A DNA stretch of 64,000 nucleotides from Chryseobacterium sp. ON_d1 (GTDB lineage Bacteria; Bacteroidota; Bacteroidia; Flavobacteriales; Weeksellaceae), in contig NZ_BJTC01000018.1 in the NCBI RefSeq assembly GCF_006829085.1, positions 26,506-90,505 of the forward strand, written 5' to 3'. The notes beneath the pieces were generated by a model. The model worked only from the letters and a program-made list of their open reading frames with translations, had not been told where the DNA came from and searched no databases. The translations under genes and the position numbers were made by a program. This document shows positions 51,405-61,198 of the stretch, one piece after another; position 1 is the stretch's first letter, and the number at the start of each line of letters is the position of its first letter.

Positions 51405-52913
51405 ATGATGAAAAAATACCTTATTTATATATCGCTTTTAGGAGCACCTTTATTTTGGGGACAAAGTAAAGTGACTGGAAAATCTGCTTATGAGCAAAGC
51501 CTGGCTTTATCAGAGAAGGAAAATGAGGCAATGGCATTTGATGCTAATGTCAGGTTAACTGATGCAGAAATAGCTTTGGATAAAAAAATATTCCAGCTCC
51601 GTAAACAGTTTCTCAGTGATACGGAAGCGAAGAAAATATCTTTATATAGCAGTTCTTTTAATGAATTAAAACCATTGATAGAAAGCAGCAAGCTGTTTGA
51701 GCTCCTTCATGGTATGCCGAAAGGAGGTCTGCTGCATACCCACAGTGGAGGAATAACAGACGTGAAATGGGTCATTTCGGCTGCCAGAAAATATCAGGAA
51801 TGCTATGTTTACGATCAGAAAGATAATGATCAGTTTATTTTCGGACAGTTGGCTTTTTTTGAAAAAGGAAAAGTTCCGGCCGGATTTGTAAGTCTTGATA
51901 AAAAGCTGGCTTCAGATCCTGGTTTTGAAAAAGAACTGCAGGATCTTCTAACCCTGAAAAGGGATAATCTATGTTCTTATACAGATTATTGGATCGAGTT
52001 TGAAAAACGGTTTAAGCGCATCAACCTGCTGCTTCCGTATCGTCCTTTCTTTAAGGAATATTATCTGAAAGGATTTCAGGATCTGATAAAAGACAAGGTG
52101 CAGCACGTAGAAATAAGATATATCTTTGATGAACTTTACGATTTTCAGCATGGAAAATATCCTTTGAAAACTTCTGTCACAGATCTGCAGGACATTATTA
52201 AAGAAATACAGAAGACAGATCCGCAGTTCACACTGAAGCTGATCTATTCAAGCTTTAAATTCTTGGATAACGAAAGTATTGGAAAACAATTGGAAACCGC
52301 TTTTGAACTGAAAAAAGAGTTTCCGGATATGATTTCAGGCTTTGATCTTGTAGCAGATGAAGCTGCCGGGCATCATATCAGTTTCTTTGAGAAAAGCTGG
52401 GCAAAAATGAATGAATTTAATAAAAAGTATGGTGTGGAAATACCTCTTTTCCTTCATGCCGGAGAAAGCAATTCTGCCCTGAACAAAAATGTACTGGATG
52501 TTGTTCCATTGAACAATAAAAGAATTGGTCACGGGCTCAATCTGATTTACTTCCCGAAAACCATGGAACAGATCAGAAAACAGAATAAGCTGGTAGAAGT
52601 AAGCCCGATCAGCAATCAGATCTTAGGATATGTAAGCGATCTGAGAAATCATCCTGCAAGAGTGTTATTGAGCAATGGAGTGCAGTGCTCTATCAACAGT
52701 GATGATCCTTCCGTATATGGCTATACAGGCTTAAGTTATGATTTTTGGGTTACGCAGGTATATTGGGAACTGGATCTGAAAGCAATAAAAAAACTGGTTT
52801 TCAATTCTATTGATTATTCTTCTTTGAATGAAACAGAGAAAAAGAAAGCTGTAGCTTATCTGGACCTGCAATGGAATAATTTTGTTCAGAAAACAAACCA
52901 GAGCTTAAAATAA
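51405..52913 (+). CDS. Exported adenosine deaminase-like amidohydrolase (ADA2/ADGF type)
   Basis: 502 residues; a start one codon later is also possible. A signal peptide (KKYLIYISLLGAPLFWGQ) shows export. Metal and catalytic motifs of the adenosine deaminase family are in order: GLLHTHSGG (His-x-His), FLHAGES (His and Glu), RIGHGLNL, EVSPISN and SINSDDPSVYG (metal Asp). The length and the MPKGGLLHTHSGG text match the longer ADA2/ADGF branch. It should deaminate adenosine or related nucleosides in the periplasm for salvage. Monocistronic. Confidence 0.9.
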   Translation: MMKKYLIYISLLGAPLFWGQSKVTGKSAYEQSLALSEKENEAMAFDANVRLTDAEIALDKKIFQLRKQFLSDTEAKKISLYSSSFNELKPLIESSKLFELLHGMPKGGLLHTHSGGITDVKWVISAARKYQECYVYDQKDNDQFIFGQLAFFEKGKVPAGFVSLDKKLASDPGFEKELQDLLTLKRDNLCSYTDYWIEFEKRFKRINLLLPYRPFFKEYYLKGFQDLIKDKVQHVEIRYIFDELYDFQHGKYPLKTSVTDLQDIIKEIQKTDPQFTLKLIYSSFKFLDNESIGKQLETAFELKKEFPDMISGFDLVADEAAGHHISFFEKSWAKMNEFNKKYGVEIPLFLHAGESNSALNKNVLDVVPLNNKRIGHGLNLIYFPKTMEQIRKQNKLVEVSPISNQILGYVSDLRNHPARVLLSNGVQCSINSDDPSVYGYTGLSYDFWVTQVYWELDLKAIKKLVFNSIDYSSLNETEKKKAVAYLDLQWNNFVQKTNQSLK

Positions 52914-52937
52914 ATAAGTTTTTCCTGAAAAGATAAA

Positions 52938-52990
52938 GAGGCTGTCTCCAAAGTCATATAACTTGGCTTTTGAGACAGCCTTCTGTTTTT
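52938..52990. terminator. Bidirectional terminator
   Basis: GGCTGTCTC (52940-52948) pairs with GAGACAGCC (52972-52980), with an inner CCAA / TTGG stem, followed by TTCTGTTTTT. It separates convergent genes. Confidence 0.75.
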
Positions 52991-53004
52991 AACAGAGATG
53001 CCAA

Positions 53005-54216
53005 CTATTTTTTTAATTTTAATCCGGACAGTTTTTTCCTTATATCAGGACCTTTTTTTGACGGACTTACATTGGTCAGAACCAAAGACTCACAGCTATT
53101 AAAGATTGCAAAACGTTTTACGGTTTCCATAAAAGGAGTAAGCCATAATTCAGTAGCTATAGCGCCGTTTTCAATATGCAGATGAATAAGCTCAAATTTT
53201 TTTTCTTTTCTGTGCGCTTTACAGTCCACTCTTCCAATAAACTGGTCTCCGAACAGGATGGGAAGACAGAAATAACCATACTGCCTTTTTTCTTTTGGAG
53301 TATAGCATTCCAGACGGAAATCAAAATCAAAGATCTGTTTGATTCTATCCCGGTGGATAATAGAATTATCGAATGGAGAGAGCAGCCATACACCTGGATC
53401 AGCAGGATCAAATGTTTTTTCCAGTATATCATTCTGGATGAAAACAGCGTTTCCTCCCTCAGCACTGACTTTGGAAATTATGCCTTCTTCAAGCATGCTT
53501 TGCAGTATCTCATTGACATTCTTCTTCAGGTCATTTCCGTTCCTAAGGTGAGTAATCTGTTTTACTGTGGTAAACCCATAGGCACGAAGATTGGTTTTTA
53601 CCAGATATTCCGCTAATTCAACAGACGTAGGTTCTGTAGTGCTAATGAAAGAAGGTAATACTCTTTCTGACAGATCATAGGTTTTCTGCATTCCGGAGCG
53701 TCCGCTGATCATCAGATCTCCCTGCATAAAAAGTCTTTCAAGTGCCAGTTTAGCAGGTTTCCAATTCCACCAGCTTCCGGTTTTTTTGCTTTCATTTTCA
53801 AAATCTCTTGCTTTTTTAGGACCCTCATTGCGAATGGTATCTGTGACATATTCCATCACTTTAGGATCTGCATTATAGTAACGGGATTCTCCTCTTTTGA
53901 TCATCAGCATTTGCGGTAAAACATAGCGGAAATCCTTCATGGGAAGGTAGGATGCTGCATGAAACCAATATTCAAATACTTTACGCTCTTCCACCAGTTC
54001 TTCCAGATAATCTGCCTGAAAATCAGGAACCCTTGTCCAAAGGGTATGATGATGGGCACGTTCAACGACAGAGAGTGTATCGATCTGTATATATCCAAGG
54101 TGTTCCAATGCTTTAAGAACAGCTGTTTTCCCGGTTCCGAACGGCGTATTGTGTATTAAGCCCTGGCTATGTAATGTGATGAGTTTTAATTGCTGTGATG
54201 TTAACTTCTTTTCCAT
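53005..54216 (-). CDS. YcaQ/AlkZ-family winged-helix DNA glycosylase
   Basis: 403 residues. The family's repeated winged-helix layout is visible, and the catalytic QxD motif is Gln44-Ile-Asp46 in GYIQIDTLSVVERAHHHTLW. Further marks are FEYWFHAASYLPM and LLSPFDNSIIHRDRIKQIFD. Known members (E. coli YcaQ, Streptomyces AlkZ) remove alkylated or crosslinked bases, the latter as self-resistance. It stands alone, so a general repair role is more likely than antibiotic self-protection. Confidence 0.9.
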   Translation of the reverse strand: MEKKLTSQQLKLITLHSQGLIHNTPFGTGKTAVLKALEHLGYIQIDTLSVVERAHHHTLWTRVPDFQADYLEELVEERKVFEYWFHAASYLPMKDFRYVLPQMLMIKRGESRYYNADPKVMEYVTDTIRNEGPKKARDFENESKKTGSWWNWKPAKLALERLFMQGDLMISGRSGMQKTYDLSERVLPSFISTTEPTSVELAEYLVKTNLRAYGFTTVKQITHLRNGNDLKKNVNEILQSMLEEGIISKVSAEGGNAVFIQNDILEKTFDPADPGVWLLSPFDNSIIHRDRIKQIFDFDFRLECYTPKEKRQYGYFCLPILFGDQFIGRVDCKAHRKEKKFELIHLHIENGAIATELWLTPFMETVKRFAIFNSCESLVLTNVSPSKKGPDIRKKLSGLKLKK

Positions 54217-54314
54217 CTTTTATATCTGAATGATAGAGATTGTATGATGTTTTTTCAAATATACTGATTTAGCGGAAAGTCATAGGATGAGAAGATAGAT
54301 AGATCTGTTTACCG

Positions 54315-55256
54315 TTACAGTTTTAGATCAGCTTTTTTTACTATTTCCAGCAACCTGGCAGCAGCCATTGTGCCCATATTGAAGCCATCGTTGATAATAC
54401 ATTCATAAGATTCGTCAAGATATTTTGGAAGAGTACCTTCCGTTATAGCAATAACTTTGGTTTCTGAAGTTGGTATTTTTTTCTTGATAAGAGAGCTGTG
54501 CAATCCGGCAAGCGTTTCATCACTCATGGCAAAATATCCGTCAAAACGTTCATAATCCAGGATGATATTCAGTTTTTCTTTTACACTTTCGGCAGATTCA
54601 CAATAGATTATTTTACACTCTGTTTCTGGTGATTCTTTTAATTTACCGATAAAAAAATCTCTTCTGGTCTGTGTTATTTTCAGGTTTTCATCACCAAATA
54701 TGGCCAGTATCCTTTTACAGTTGTTTTTTATCAGTCTTTCGGCAGCTGTTTCAGCGTTGAGCCTATTATCGAAAATAATCTCGTCAAAATGATTCTGCGG
54801 AATTGTCTTATCAAAAATAACAACAGGAAGATCAATATCTCTGGCTTTCTGCAGGTGGGAGAGGTCTTTCGTATATCTTGTAAGAGAAATAAGGATACCG
54901 TCTACCCGGGAGTTGATGCAGGTAACAATATTTTCTATTTCCCTGTTTAAAGATTCTTCTGACGACAGTACAAAAAAATGATAACCCTCTCTGTGAAGTA
55001 CAGAAGATATTCCTTTAATAATAGAAGGGATAAAAAACATGGACATTTCAGGAATAATAAGCCCAATCATTTTTGATGATTTCTTCCGGAAGTTGATGGC
55101 AAAGTCATTCGGGATATAATTAAAGGTTTCTGCTGCCTCTTTTACCTTAAGCTTTACAGCATTGCTGATATCAGGGTGATCCTTCAGTGCTCTGGACACT
55201 GTAGATACACTGATATTAAGCATTTCAGCAATGTCTTTTATTGTGACTCTTTTCAT
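54315..55256 (-). CDS. LacI family regulator of the sucrose-type locus
   Basis: 313 residues. The N-terminal helix-turn-helix (VTIKDIAEMLNISVSTVSRA) and hinge are typical, followed by a periplasmic-binding-protein-like core (IGLIIPEMSMFFIPSIIKGI, DGILISLTRYT, VIFDKTIPQ). It is slightly shorter than the usual 330-340. It is divergent from the TonB-receptor operon, with two palindromic operators between them (55385-55407). It likely represses the operon until a sugar binds. Confidence 0.92.
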   Translation of the reverse strand: MKRVTIKDIAEMLNISVSTVSRALKDHPDISNAVKLKVKEAAETFNYIPNDFAINFRKKSSKMIGLIIPEMSMFFIPSIIKGISSVLHREGYHFFVLSSEESLNREIENIVTCINSRVDGILISLTRYTKDLSHLQKARDIDLPVVIFDKTIPQNHFDEIIFDNRLNAETAAERLIKNNCKRILAIFGDENLKITQTRRDFFIGKLKESPETECKIIYCESAESVKEKLNIILDYERFDGYFAMSDETLAGLHSSLIKKKIPTSETKVIAITEGTLPKYLDESYECIINDGFNMGTMAAARLLEIVKKADLKL

Positions 55257-55384
55257 TTTTAAGTTAATTGAGGCGATTTTTGGGTTAATTTAGTGATGTT
55301 TTGGGAGTAAATTTAAGTTAAAAAATGTTAATTTATGCAATTGAAGTGTTATAGAAAAGTTAAAATTAAAATAAGTTATCCACC

Positions 55385-55407
55385 GCAAACGTTTGCGCAA
55401 ACGTTTG
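55385..55407. promoter_or_regulatory. Double LacI-type operator
   Basis: GCAAACGTTTGC is immediately followed by GCAAACGTTTG, two copies of a palindrome centred on CG, as bound by LacI/PurR-type proteins. Together they form a longer palindrome centred at the junction, 93 bases before the receptor start. Confidence 0.8.
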
Positions 55408-55499
55408 AATTTAATAATAATTTAACACTGTGAACAAACCATATTTTACATATGGTAAAAAAAATACTTTTAGACCATAATTAAAAAACTCCTAAAAAT

Positions 55500-57923
55500 A
55501 TGGAATCGAAAATTTTTACCAGACTGTTCATTTTGGGTGCTATGAATACCGCAGCATTTATGTTTTCCCAAAGTACAGAAAACGATACAATTGCAAAAGG
55601 TAAAGCAATTGATGAAGTAGTCGTTACAGGGAATTCAAACCCTAAAGCTTCTATTAAAACCAGTACTTCTATTTCAACATTAAAAATGAAGGACATAGAA
55701 AATGCTGCCCCAAGAACAACTGCAGAAATTTTCCGAACAATTCCCGGAATACGTTCAGAATCATCAGGAGGGGAAGGTAATTCCAATATTACCGTAAGAG
55801 GGGTTCCGGTTTCGGCGGGAGGTTCAAGATATTTACTGATTCAGGAAGATGGGTTACCGGTAATGCAGTTTGGAGACATCGCTTTCGGAACGCAGGATCA
55901 GTTTACAAGGTTTGATTCTTTTGTTTCCAGAGTAGAAGCATTAAGAGGAGGGTCTGCCTCTGTTTTTGCAAGTAATTCTCCGGCAGGGATCATCAATTTT
56001 ATCACAAAAACAGGAGAAAAAGAAGGGGGAAGCATTACTCAGCAGATTGGGCTTAACTATAAAAATTACAGGACTGATTTTGATTACGGAACCCCAATAG
56101 CAGAAAATACATACGTAGCGGTAGGAGGATTCTACAGAATAGGAGACGGGCCCAGAAAGACCGGATTTAATTCCAATAACGGCGGACAGTTCAGGCTTTC
56201 TTTACTGAGAAAGTTTGATAGAGGTAGTTTCAGAATATACGCAAAGATACTGGATGACAGAACAGCAGCGTATATGCCGATGCCGGTAGGGGTTACGGGA
56301 ACAGATGCAGATCCTAAATGGTCTTCTCTGCCGAATTACAATATTCTCAGAGGAGCTTTACAAACCATTAATCTGCAGCATGACAGAACCTTAGGGAATG
56401 ACGGGAATATCTTTAACAGTGATGTTTCAGATGGAATGCACTCTCTTTCTAAAGTGATAGGTGCAGAATTTAATTATGATCTTGGAGAAGGCTGGAAGCT
56501 GGAAGAAAAAATTCGTTATGCAGCCAACAGTGGGCAGTTTATTGCCCCGTTTCCTGCGAGTGTAAGCAGAGGCAGTGATTTCTTTACTGCGGGTAATTTT
56601 ACCAATTTCGGAAGTGCTGTTTATGCAGGAACCAATACTCCAGTCGATATGAATGCCTATTATATGAAGCTGGCTCTTTTTAATGTAAAGCTGAATAACT
56701 TCAATAATTTTGTGAATGATTTTAATATCAACAAAAAATGGAACGGATTAAAATTAAATGCAGGTTTGTATAAATCTACACAAAATATCAATATGTCATG
56801 GATGTGGAACAATTATATTCAGGAAGTAAACGACAGCAATGCCAGATTGGTTGATGTGAAAAATACGTCCGGAGCATATATAACAGATCATGGCTTACTG
56901 AATTACGGAATGAAAGACTGGGGAAATCTGAAGAGAGACTACAATACAAAATACGATATCACTGCCCCACATGCACAGATCGAAATCAATGCAACAGATA
57001 AACTGACGATAGATGCCGGAGCAAGATATGATATCGGGAAAGTAACAGGAACGTTCTCAGGAGCCACGGTTACCTATACAAGCCTTGATATGAATGGTAA
57101 CGGCGTCATTGATATTCCTGAACAAATGGTTGGCTCAAATGATAATATCAATGTTCCTGTAAATTACAGATACGGAATTTTCGGATATTCAGTAGGTGCC
57201 AATTATGCGCTGAACAGTAAAAATGCAGTATTTGCAAGAGTAAGCCAGGGTGGAAGTGCTTCTGCAGACAGAATTTTGTTTTCAGGGTATAACTACACCA
57301 ATAATGATGATCCTGCACTGGATGCTGTAAAGGTAAATAAGGTAAATCAGATAGAAGCCGGATACAAACTGAGAGGAGCCGGATATTTCCTGAATACAAC
57401 ACTTTTCTATGCAGGAACAAAGGAGGCCAATTATGAAGCGACAACTCAGAGAAAAACAGAAAATAAATACCAGTCCCTGGGAGTAGAACTGGATGGATAT
57501 TACAGGATTACAAAAAGCTTTGAAGTAAAGGCAGGAATCACTTATACTCACGCCGAGATCAAAAATGCACTTGATCCTTCCATTATTGGAAACACACCAA
57601 GAAGAACACCTAAGCTGATGTATTCCGTAAATCCAAATTTCAATATGAACAAACTGAATGTTGGCTTTTATTTGATCGGAGCTACAAAAGCTTATACCCA
57701 GGATTCCAACAAGTTAATTATGCCAGGTTATGCTATTGTAAACCCTTATATTTCTTATCAGATCATGAAAAATCTTTCGGTAAGCGTGAATGCCAATAAT
57801 ATCTTTAATACCATTGCGGTTACGGAAGCAGAAGAAGGAAGCATCGCAGGCGGAAACGGAATCGTGAGAGCAAGAACGCTTCCGGGAAGCAGCTACAGTG
57901 CAAGTGTGAAATTTGATTTTTAA
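55500..57923 (+). CDS. TonB-dependent receptor for the sugar locus
   Basis: 807 residues. An N-terminal signal (LFILGAMNTAAFMFSQ) is followed by the TonB box AIDEVVVTGN, a plug (TAEIFRTIPGIRSESSGGEG, ITVRGVPV, VEALRGGSASVFASNSPAGI) and a 22-strand barrel ending in SASVKFDF. There is no SusD partner, so this is a classical receptor, probably for sucrose or a related oligosaccharide given the genes that follow. First gene of the operon 55500-61198, under LacI-type control. Confidence 0.93.
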   Translation: MESKIFTRLFILGAMNTAAFMFSQSTENDTIAKGKAIDEVVVTGNSNPKASIKTSTSISTLKMKDIENAAPRTTAEIFRTIPGIRSESSGGEGNSNITVRGVPVSAGGSRYLLIQEDGLPVMQFGDIAFGTQDQFTRFDSFVSRVEALRGGSASVFASNSPAGIINFITKTGEKEGGSITQQIGLNYKNYRTDFDYGTPIAENTYVAVGGFYRIGDGPRKTGFNSNNGGQFRLSLLRKFDRGSFRIYAKILDDRTAAYMPMPVGVTGTDADPKWSSLPNYNILRGALQTINLQHDRTLGNDGNIFNSDVSDGMHSLSKVIGAEFNYDLGEGWKLEEKIRYAANSGQFIAPFPASVSRGSDFFTAGNFTNFGSAVYAGTNTPVDMNAYYMKLALFNVKLNNFNNFVNDFNINKKWNGLKLNAGLYKSTQNINMSWMWNNYIQEVNDSNARLVDVKNTSGAYITDHGLLNYGMKDWGNLKRDYNTKYDITAPHAQIEINATDKLTIDAGARYDIGKVTGTFSGATVTYTSLDMNGNGVIDIPEQMVGSNDNINVPVNYRYGIFGYSVGANYALNSKNAVFARVSQGGSASADRILFSGYNYTNNDDPALDAVKVNKVNQIEAGYKLRGAGYFLNTTLFYAGTKEANYEATTQRKTENKYQSLGVELDGYYRITKSFEVKAGITYTHAEIKNALDPSIIGNTPRRTPKLMYSVNPNFNMNKLNVGFYLIGATKAYTQDSNKLIMPGYAIVNPYISYQIMKNLSVSVNANNIFNTIAVTEAEEGSIAGGNGIVRARTLPGSSYSASVKFDF

Positions 57924-57940
57924 TAGTTTGCTCATATGTG

Positions 57941-57960
57941 GAACGAATTTTTATTCGTTC
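57941..57960 (+). terminator. Intercistronic hairpin after the receptor gene
   Basis: Perfect 8-base arms GAACGAAT / ATTCGTTC with a TTTT loop and no long T-run. It may stabilise the receptor mRNA or lower downstream expression. Confidence 0.45.
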
Positions 57961-57982
57961 TGCATTTTAAAAAAATAATAAT

Positions 57983-59104
57983 ATGTTTAGACAGGAAGCC
58001 ATAGAGATTATCAGAAAAGCGATTACAGAAGAAGGAATTCTGGCATCTGCACAACAAAAAGACAATTACGCAAGAGTATGGGCAAGAGATTCTATGATGG
58101 CAGGGTATGCCGGAATTTTAATCCATGATGAAGAGATTCTTACGGGGCTTGAAAGATCTATTCTGACATTGGCCAAACATCAGGCAGAAAACGGGCAGAT
58201 TCCCTCCAATGTGGTGAATGGCAAAGCAAGTTACGGAACACATGTTGGAAGGACAGATGCTACGGCATGGTGGATTGTTACCGCTTGCGAATACCTCAGA
58301 ATAACATCAGATGATGCTCTTAAAAGCAGTCTGAAAAAAAAGATTTATCAGGCACTTTCATGCCTTAAGACTTGGGAATACAATCAGAGGGGTTTGGTTT
58401 ACAGTCCATTGGGAGGAAACTGGGCGGATGAATATGTGACGTCGGGCTATACACTGTATGATAATGTTCTCAGATACTGGGCCTTGAAAAATGTATCAGA
58501 AGCCTATAATGATCCTGAATTAAAAACGGTATCGGAAAACACCAAAAATCTGATCCAGCAAAATTTTTGCAAAAATGATTCAAATGCAGCCAGGTATCAT
58601 GAAACAGCTTATGCCAAAGCTTCAGCAAAACCCTTCTTCTGGGCATCTCTGAATGCAAACGGGTATGATGAGCGGTTTGATCTTGCCGGGAATGCACTGG
58701 CTCTGCTTTTAGATTTTGAAATTGATATGCAGGATTTTTCAGAATTTTTAAGGGATATGAGTAATGAGTTTAAGCACTGGATGCTTCCCGTCTTTTACCC
58801 GGTTATTTTTCCAGGAGATGATGATTGGCGTCTGCTGGAAAACAATTACAGTTACAGTTTTAAAAACCAGCCTTATCATTTTCACAACGGAGGATCATGG
58901 CCTATATTTTTAGGGTGGCTGTGTCTGGGCCTTAAGAAAAAAGGAATCAAGGAAATTCCTGAAAAAATTATTACACAATACGAAACATTAATGAATGAAA
59001 AGGGTGAGCATTTCAGAGAATTTTATTCAACAGACAAGCTTTTGCCACTGGGAACAGAGCAGCTCTGCTTTTCTGCGTCCGGATATATTTTAATGTCATT
59101 ATAA
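57983..59104 (+). CDS. GH100-like glycoside hydrolase, probable invertase
   Basis: 373 residues without a signal peptide, so cytoplasmic. The (alpha/alpha)6-type motifs YARVWARDSMMAGYAG, GQIPSNVVNGKASYGTHVGR, TDATAWWIVTACEYL and NWADEYVTSGYTLYDNVLRY fit the GH100 alkaline/neutral invertases better than other families known to me. These hydrolyse sucrose to glucose and fructose. It is shorter than the usual 450 residues, and a debranching-enzyme relative is an alternative. The neighbouring SLC45/SUT-type transporter supports sucrose. Confidence 0.78.
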   Translation: MFRQEAIEIIRKAITEEGILASAQQKDNYARVWARDSMMAGYAGILIHDEEILTGLERSILTLAKHQAENGQIPSNVVNGKASYGTHVGRTDATAWWIVTACEYLRITSDDALKSSLKKKIYQALSCLKTWEYNQRGLVYSPLGGNWADEYVTSGYTLYDNVLRYWALKNVSEAYNDPELKTVSENTKNLIQQNFCKNDSNAARYHETAYAKASAKPFFWASLNANGYDERFDLAGNALALLLDFEIDMQDFSEFLRDMSNEFKHWMLPVFYPVIFPGDDDWRLLENNYSYSFKNQPYHFHNGGSWPIFLGWLCLGLKKKGIKEIPEKIITQYETLMNEKGEHFREFYSTDKLLPLGTEQLCFSASGYILMSL

Positions 59105-59144
59105 AGAACCGTTTTCAAAATAACCTGGCTCAAAAAATAAAAAA

Positions 59145-59795
59145 ATGATTGGAGATATTATAGAATTGGAAGATAAACATCTGGCTACAGCCAAAGAGAT
59201 CACAGAGATACTGAAAAAACATTTTTCGTTAGGCAAAGAAAAGAAAATAGCAATAGGAATTGCAGGAGAAAGTGGCAGCGGAAAATCGGTAACGGCTTTT
59301 GCCATTCAGAAAGTTCTGGAACAGGATCATCTTAAGAGTCTCGTTGTACAGATGGATGACTATTTTAAGCTTCCTCCGAGAACGAATCACGAAAACCGCA
59401 TGCAGTCCCTCGATAATGTAGGTATCCATGAAGTTGATCTTAATACACTTTCCCGGAATATAAGGGATTTTAAAAACGGAGTTCTGGAAATAGAAAAGCC
59501 TTTGGTGAACTATGGTAAAAACTCAGCCGGTCATGAAATAGTAGAAACTTCTGAATACAATATTATTATTGTAGAAGGTACTTATGTCTTTGAAATTGAA
59601 TCTTTTGATTTTAAAATTTTTATAGACAGGAATTATAAGGATACTTACAGGAACCGGATGAACCGTAACCGCGATGAGCAAGGTGATTTTATAGAAAAAG
59701 TACTGGAAATAGAGCATCAGATTATCAGAAATTTTAAAAATGATGCAGATCTTATATTGGGAAAAAACTATGAACTTGTAACCTCTAATTTATGA
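59145..59795 (+). CDS. Uridine-kinase-like P-loop kinase
   Basis: 216 residues. Walker A is GIAGESGSGKSVTAFAIQKV, then VQMDDYFKLPPRTN (the substrate-binding Asp-Asp-Tyr/Phe region of uridine and phosphoribulokinase types), IIIVEGTYVF and a lid with RNRMNRNRDEQGDF. It overlaps the transporter gene by 4 bases. In this operon the substrate could be a sugar rather than a nucleoside, for instance a product of sucrose cleavage; no sequence mark decides this. Confidence 0.8.
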   Translation: MIGDIIELEDKHLATAKEITEILKKHFSLGKEKKIAIGIAGESGSGKSVTAFAIQKVLEQDHLKSLVVQMDDYFKLPPRTNHENRMQSLDNVGIHEVDLNTLSRNIRDFKNGVLEIEKPLVNYGKNSAGHEIVETSEYNIIIVEGTYVFEIESFDFKIFIDRNYKDTYRNRMNRNRDEQGDFIEKVLEIEHQIIRNFKNDADLILGKNYELVTSNL

Positions 59796-61198
59796 AAGTA
59801 AAAAGAATCATTCCCCATCTGAGCTTCTGGCAAATCTGGAATATGAATGTCGGTTTTTTTGGTATTCAGTACAGCTTTGGACTTCAGCAGACGGCAGTTA
59901 ATCCTATTTATTCTTTTTTGGGAGCCCATGCCGAGCAGCTTCCTATTCTGAATCTTGCCGGGCCTATTACAGGATTATTGATACAGCCATTGATTGGGGC
60001 TATCAGTGATAAAACCTGGAGTCCTAAATGGGGACGCAGAAAACCATTCTTTTTGCTGGGTGCTTTATTTTGCAGTATCGCTTTATTTTTATTTCCCTTC
60101 AGTTCTACCATCTGGATGGCCGCAGGTTTGTTATGGATTTTGGATGCTGCCAATAATACAGCCATGGAACCTTACCGTGCATTCATTGGAGATAAACTTC
60201 CTGAAGATCAGCAGACTTTCGGATTTCAGATGCAGAGCCTGTTTGTGGGAGCAGGGATTACACTGGCCAATCTTTCACTGTTTGTTTTTCAAAAGTATCT
60301 GGGAGGAAATTCTGCGAACGGAGGTATTCCTGTGTGGGTTTATTATTCATTTTTCTTAGGGTCCTTCTGTTCTATTGCATCGGTAGCATGGTCTGTGTAT
60401 AAAACGCCGGAGATCCCACCCACTGACGAGGAGCTTAAGGAGCTAAGAAAAGCTAAAGAAAGCAGTACGTTTTTTACCCCTTTTATAGAAATAATAATAG
60501 CCATCAGAGAAATGCCGAAAATTCTTTGGCAATTGGCATCGGTATATCTCTTCCAATGGTATGCCCTTTTTGTATACTGGCAGTTTATTACTCCAATGCT
60601 TAAATGGTCACTGTATGGAGTTTCAGAAGCCGATGAAATGAAGGCCAGCCAATTTCTGGAAAACGCGAAAAGTGGAATATCCGTTGCAGTATCCGACCTG
60701 ACATGGGCAAAAAGTGTGTTGTATCAGGTAGAAGTAGCAGTAGGGCAGACTGGACTTATGAATGGCTCTTATAATATTGTAACCATGTTTTGTGCGTTGC
60801 TCTTAGTTCCTTTTGCTAAAAAATTCAGCTCAAAAAACACCTATATTTTCTGTTTATTTCTTACAGGATTGGGAATAATGACGCTACCTTTTATCAAAAA
60901 TGAATATGGTATTCTTATTCCGATGGTTGCGCTGGGAATCGGATGGGCTTCAATGATGGGACTGCCTTATTCCATTGTTTCCCCTTCTATTCCTCACAGT
61001 AAAAGAGGAATTTATATGGGAGTGATCAATATGATGATTGTTATTCCCATGTTGATCCAGACCCTGTCGTTTGGTTTTATTTTTAATAATTTTTTAGGGG
61101 CTGATCCCTCATCTGCAATTGTTTTGGCTGGAGTGTTGTTTTTGGCGGCGGGAGGCTGTGTGTTTTTTATGAAACCGGGCCGGCATGTAAATGATTAA
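59792..61198 (+). CDS. MFS sugar transporter of the SLC45/SUT (sucrose:H+ symporter) type
   Basis: 468 residues with 12 helices. The loop SDKTWSPKWGRRKPFFLLGA closely matches the conserved RxGRR(R/K)PF signature of plant sucrose carriers and SLC45 proteins. Other marks are NMNVGFFGIQYSFGLQQ in helix 1 and GIGWASMMGLPYSIVSPSIP late in the chain. It probably carries the disaccharide across the inner membrane. Last gene of the operon. Confidence 0.88.
   Translation: MKVKRIIPHLSFWQIWNMNVGFFGIQYSFGLQQTAVNPIYSFLGAHAEQLPILNLAGPITGLLIQPLIGAISDKTWSPKWGRRKPFFLLGALFCSIALFLFPFSSTIWMAAGLLWILDAANNTAMEPYRAFIGDKLPEDQQTFGFQMQSLFVGAGITLANLSLFVFQKYLGGNSANGGIPVWVYYSFFLGSFCSIASVAWSVYKTPEIPPTDEELKELRKAKESSTFFTPFIEIIIAIREMPKILWQLASVYLFQWYALFVYWQFITPMLKWSLYGVSEADEMKASQFLENAKSGISVAVSDLTWAKSVLYQVEVAVGQTGLMNGSYNIVTMFCALLLVPFAKKFSSKNTYIFCLFLTGLGIMTLPFIKNEYGILIPMVALGIGWASMMGLPYSIVSPSIPHSKRGIYMGVINMMIVIPMLIQTLSFGFIFNNFLGADPSSAIVLAGVLFLAAGGCVFFMKPGRHVND

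Noticed and set aside
53176..53616. A 146-codon plus-strand frame inside the YcaQ-type gene.
   Set aside because: Low-complexity shadow of the real minus-strand gene, without motifs or a promoter.
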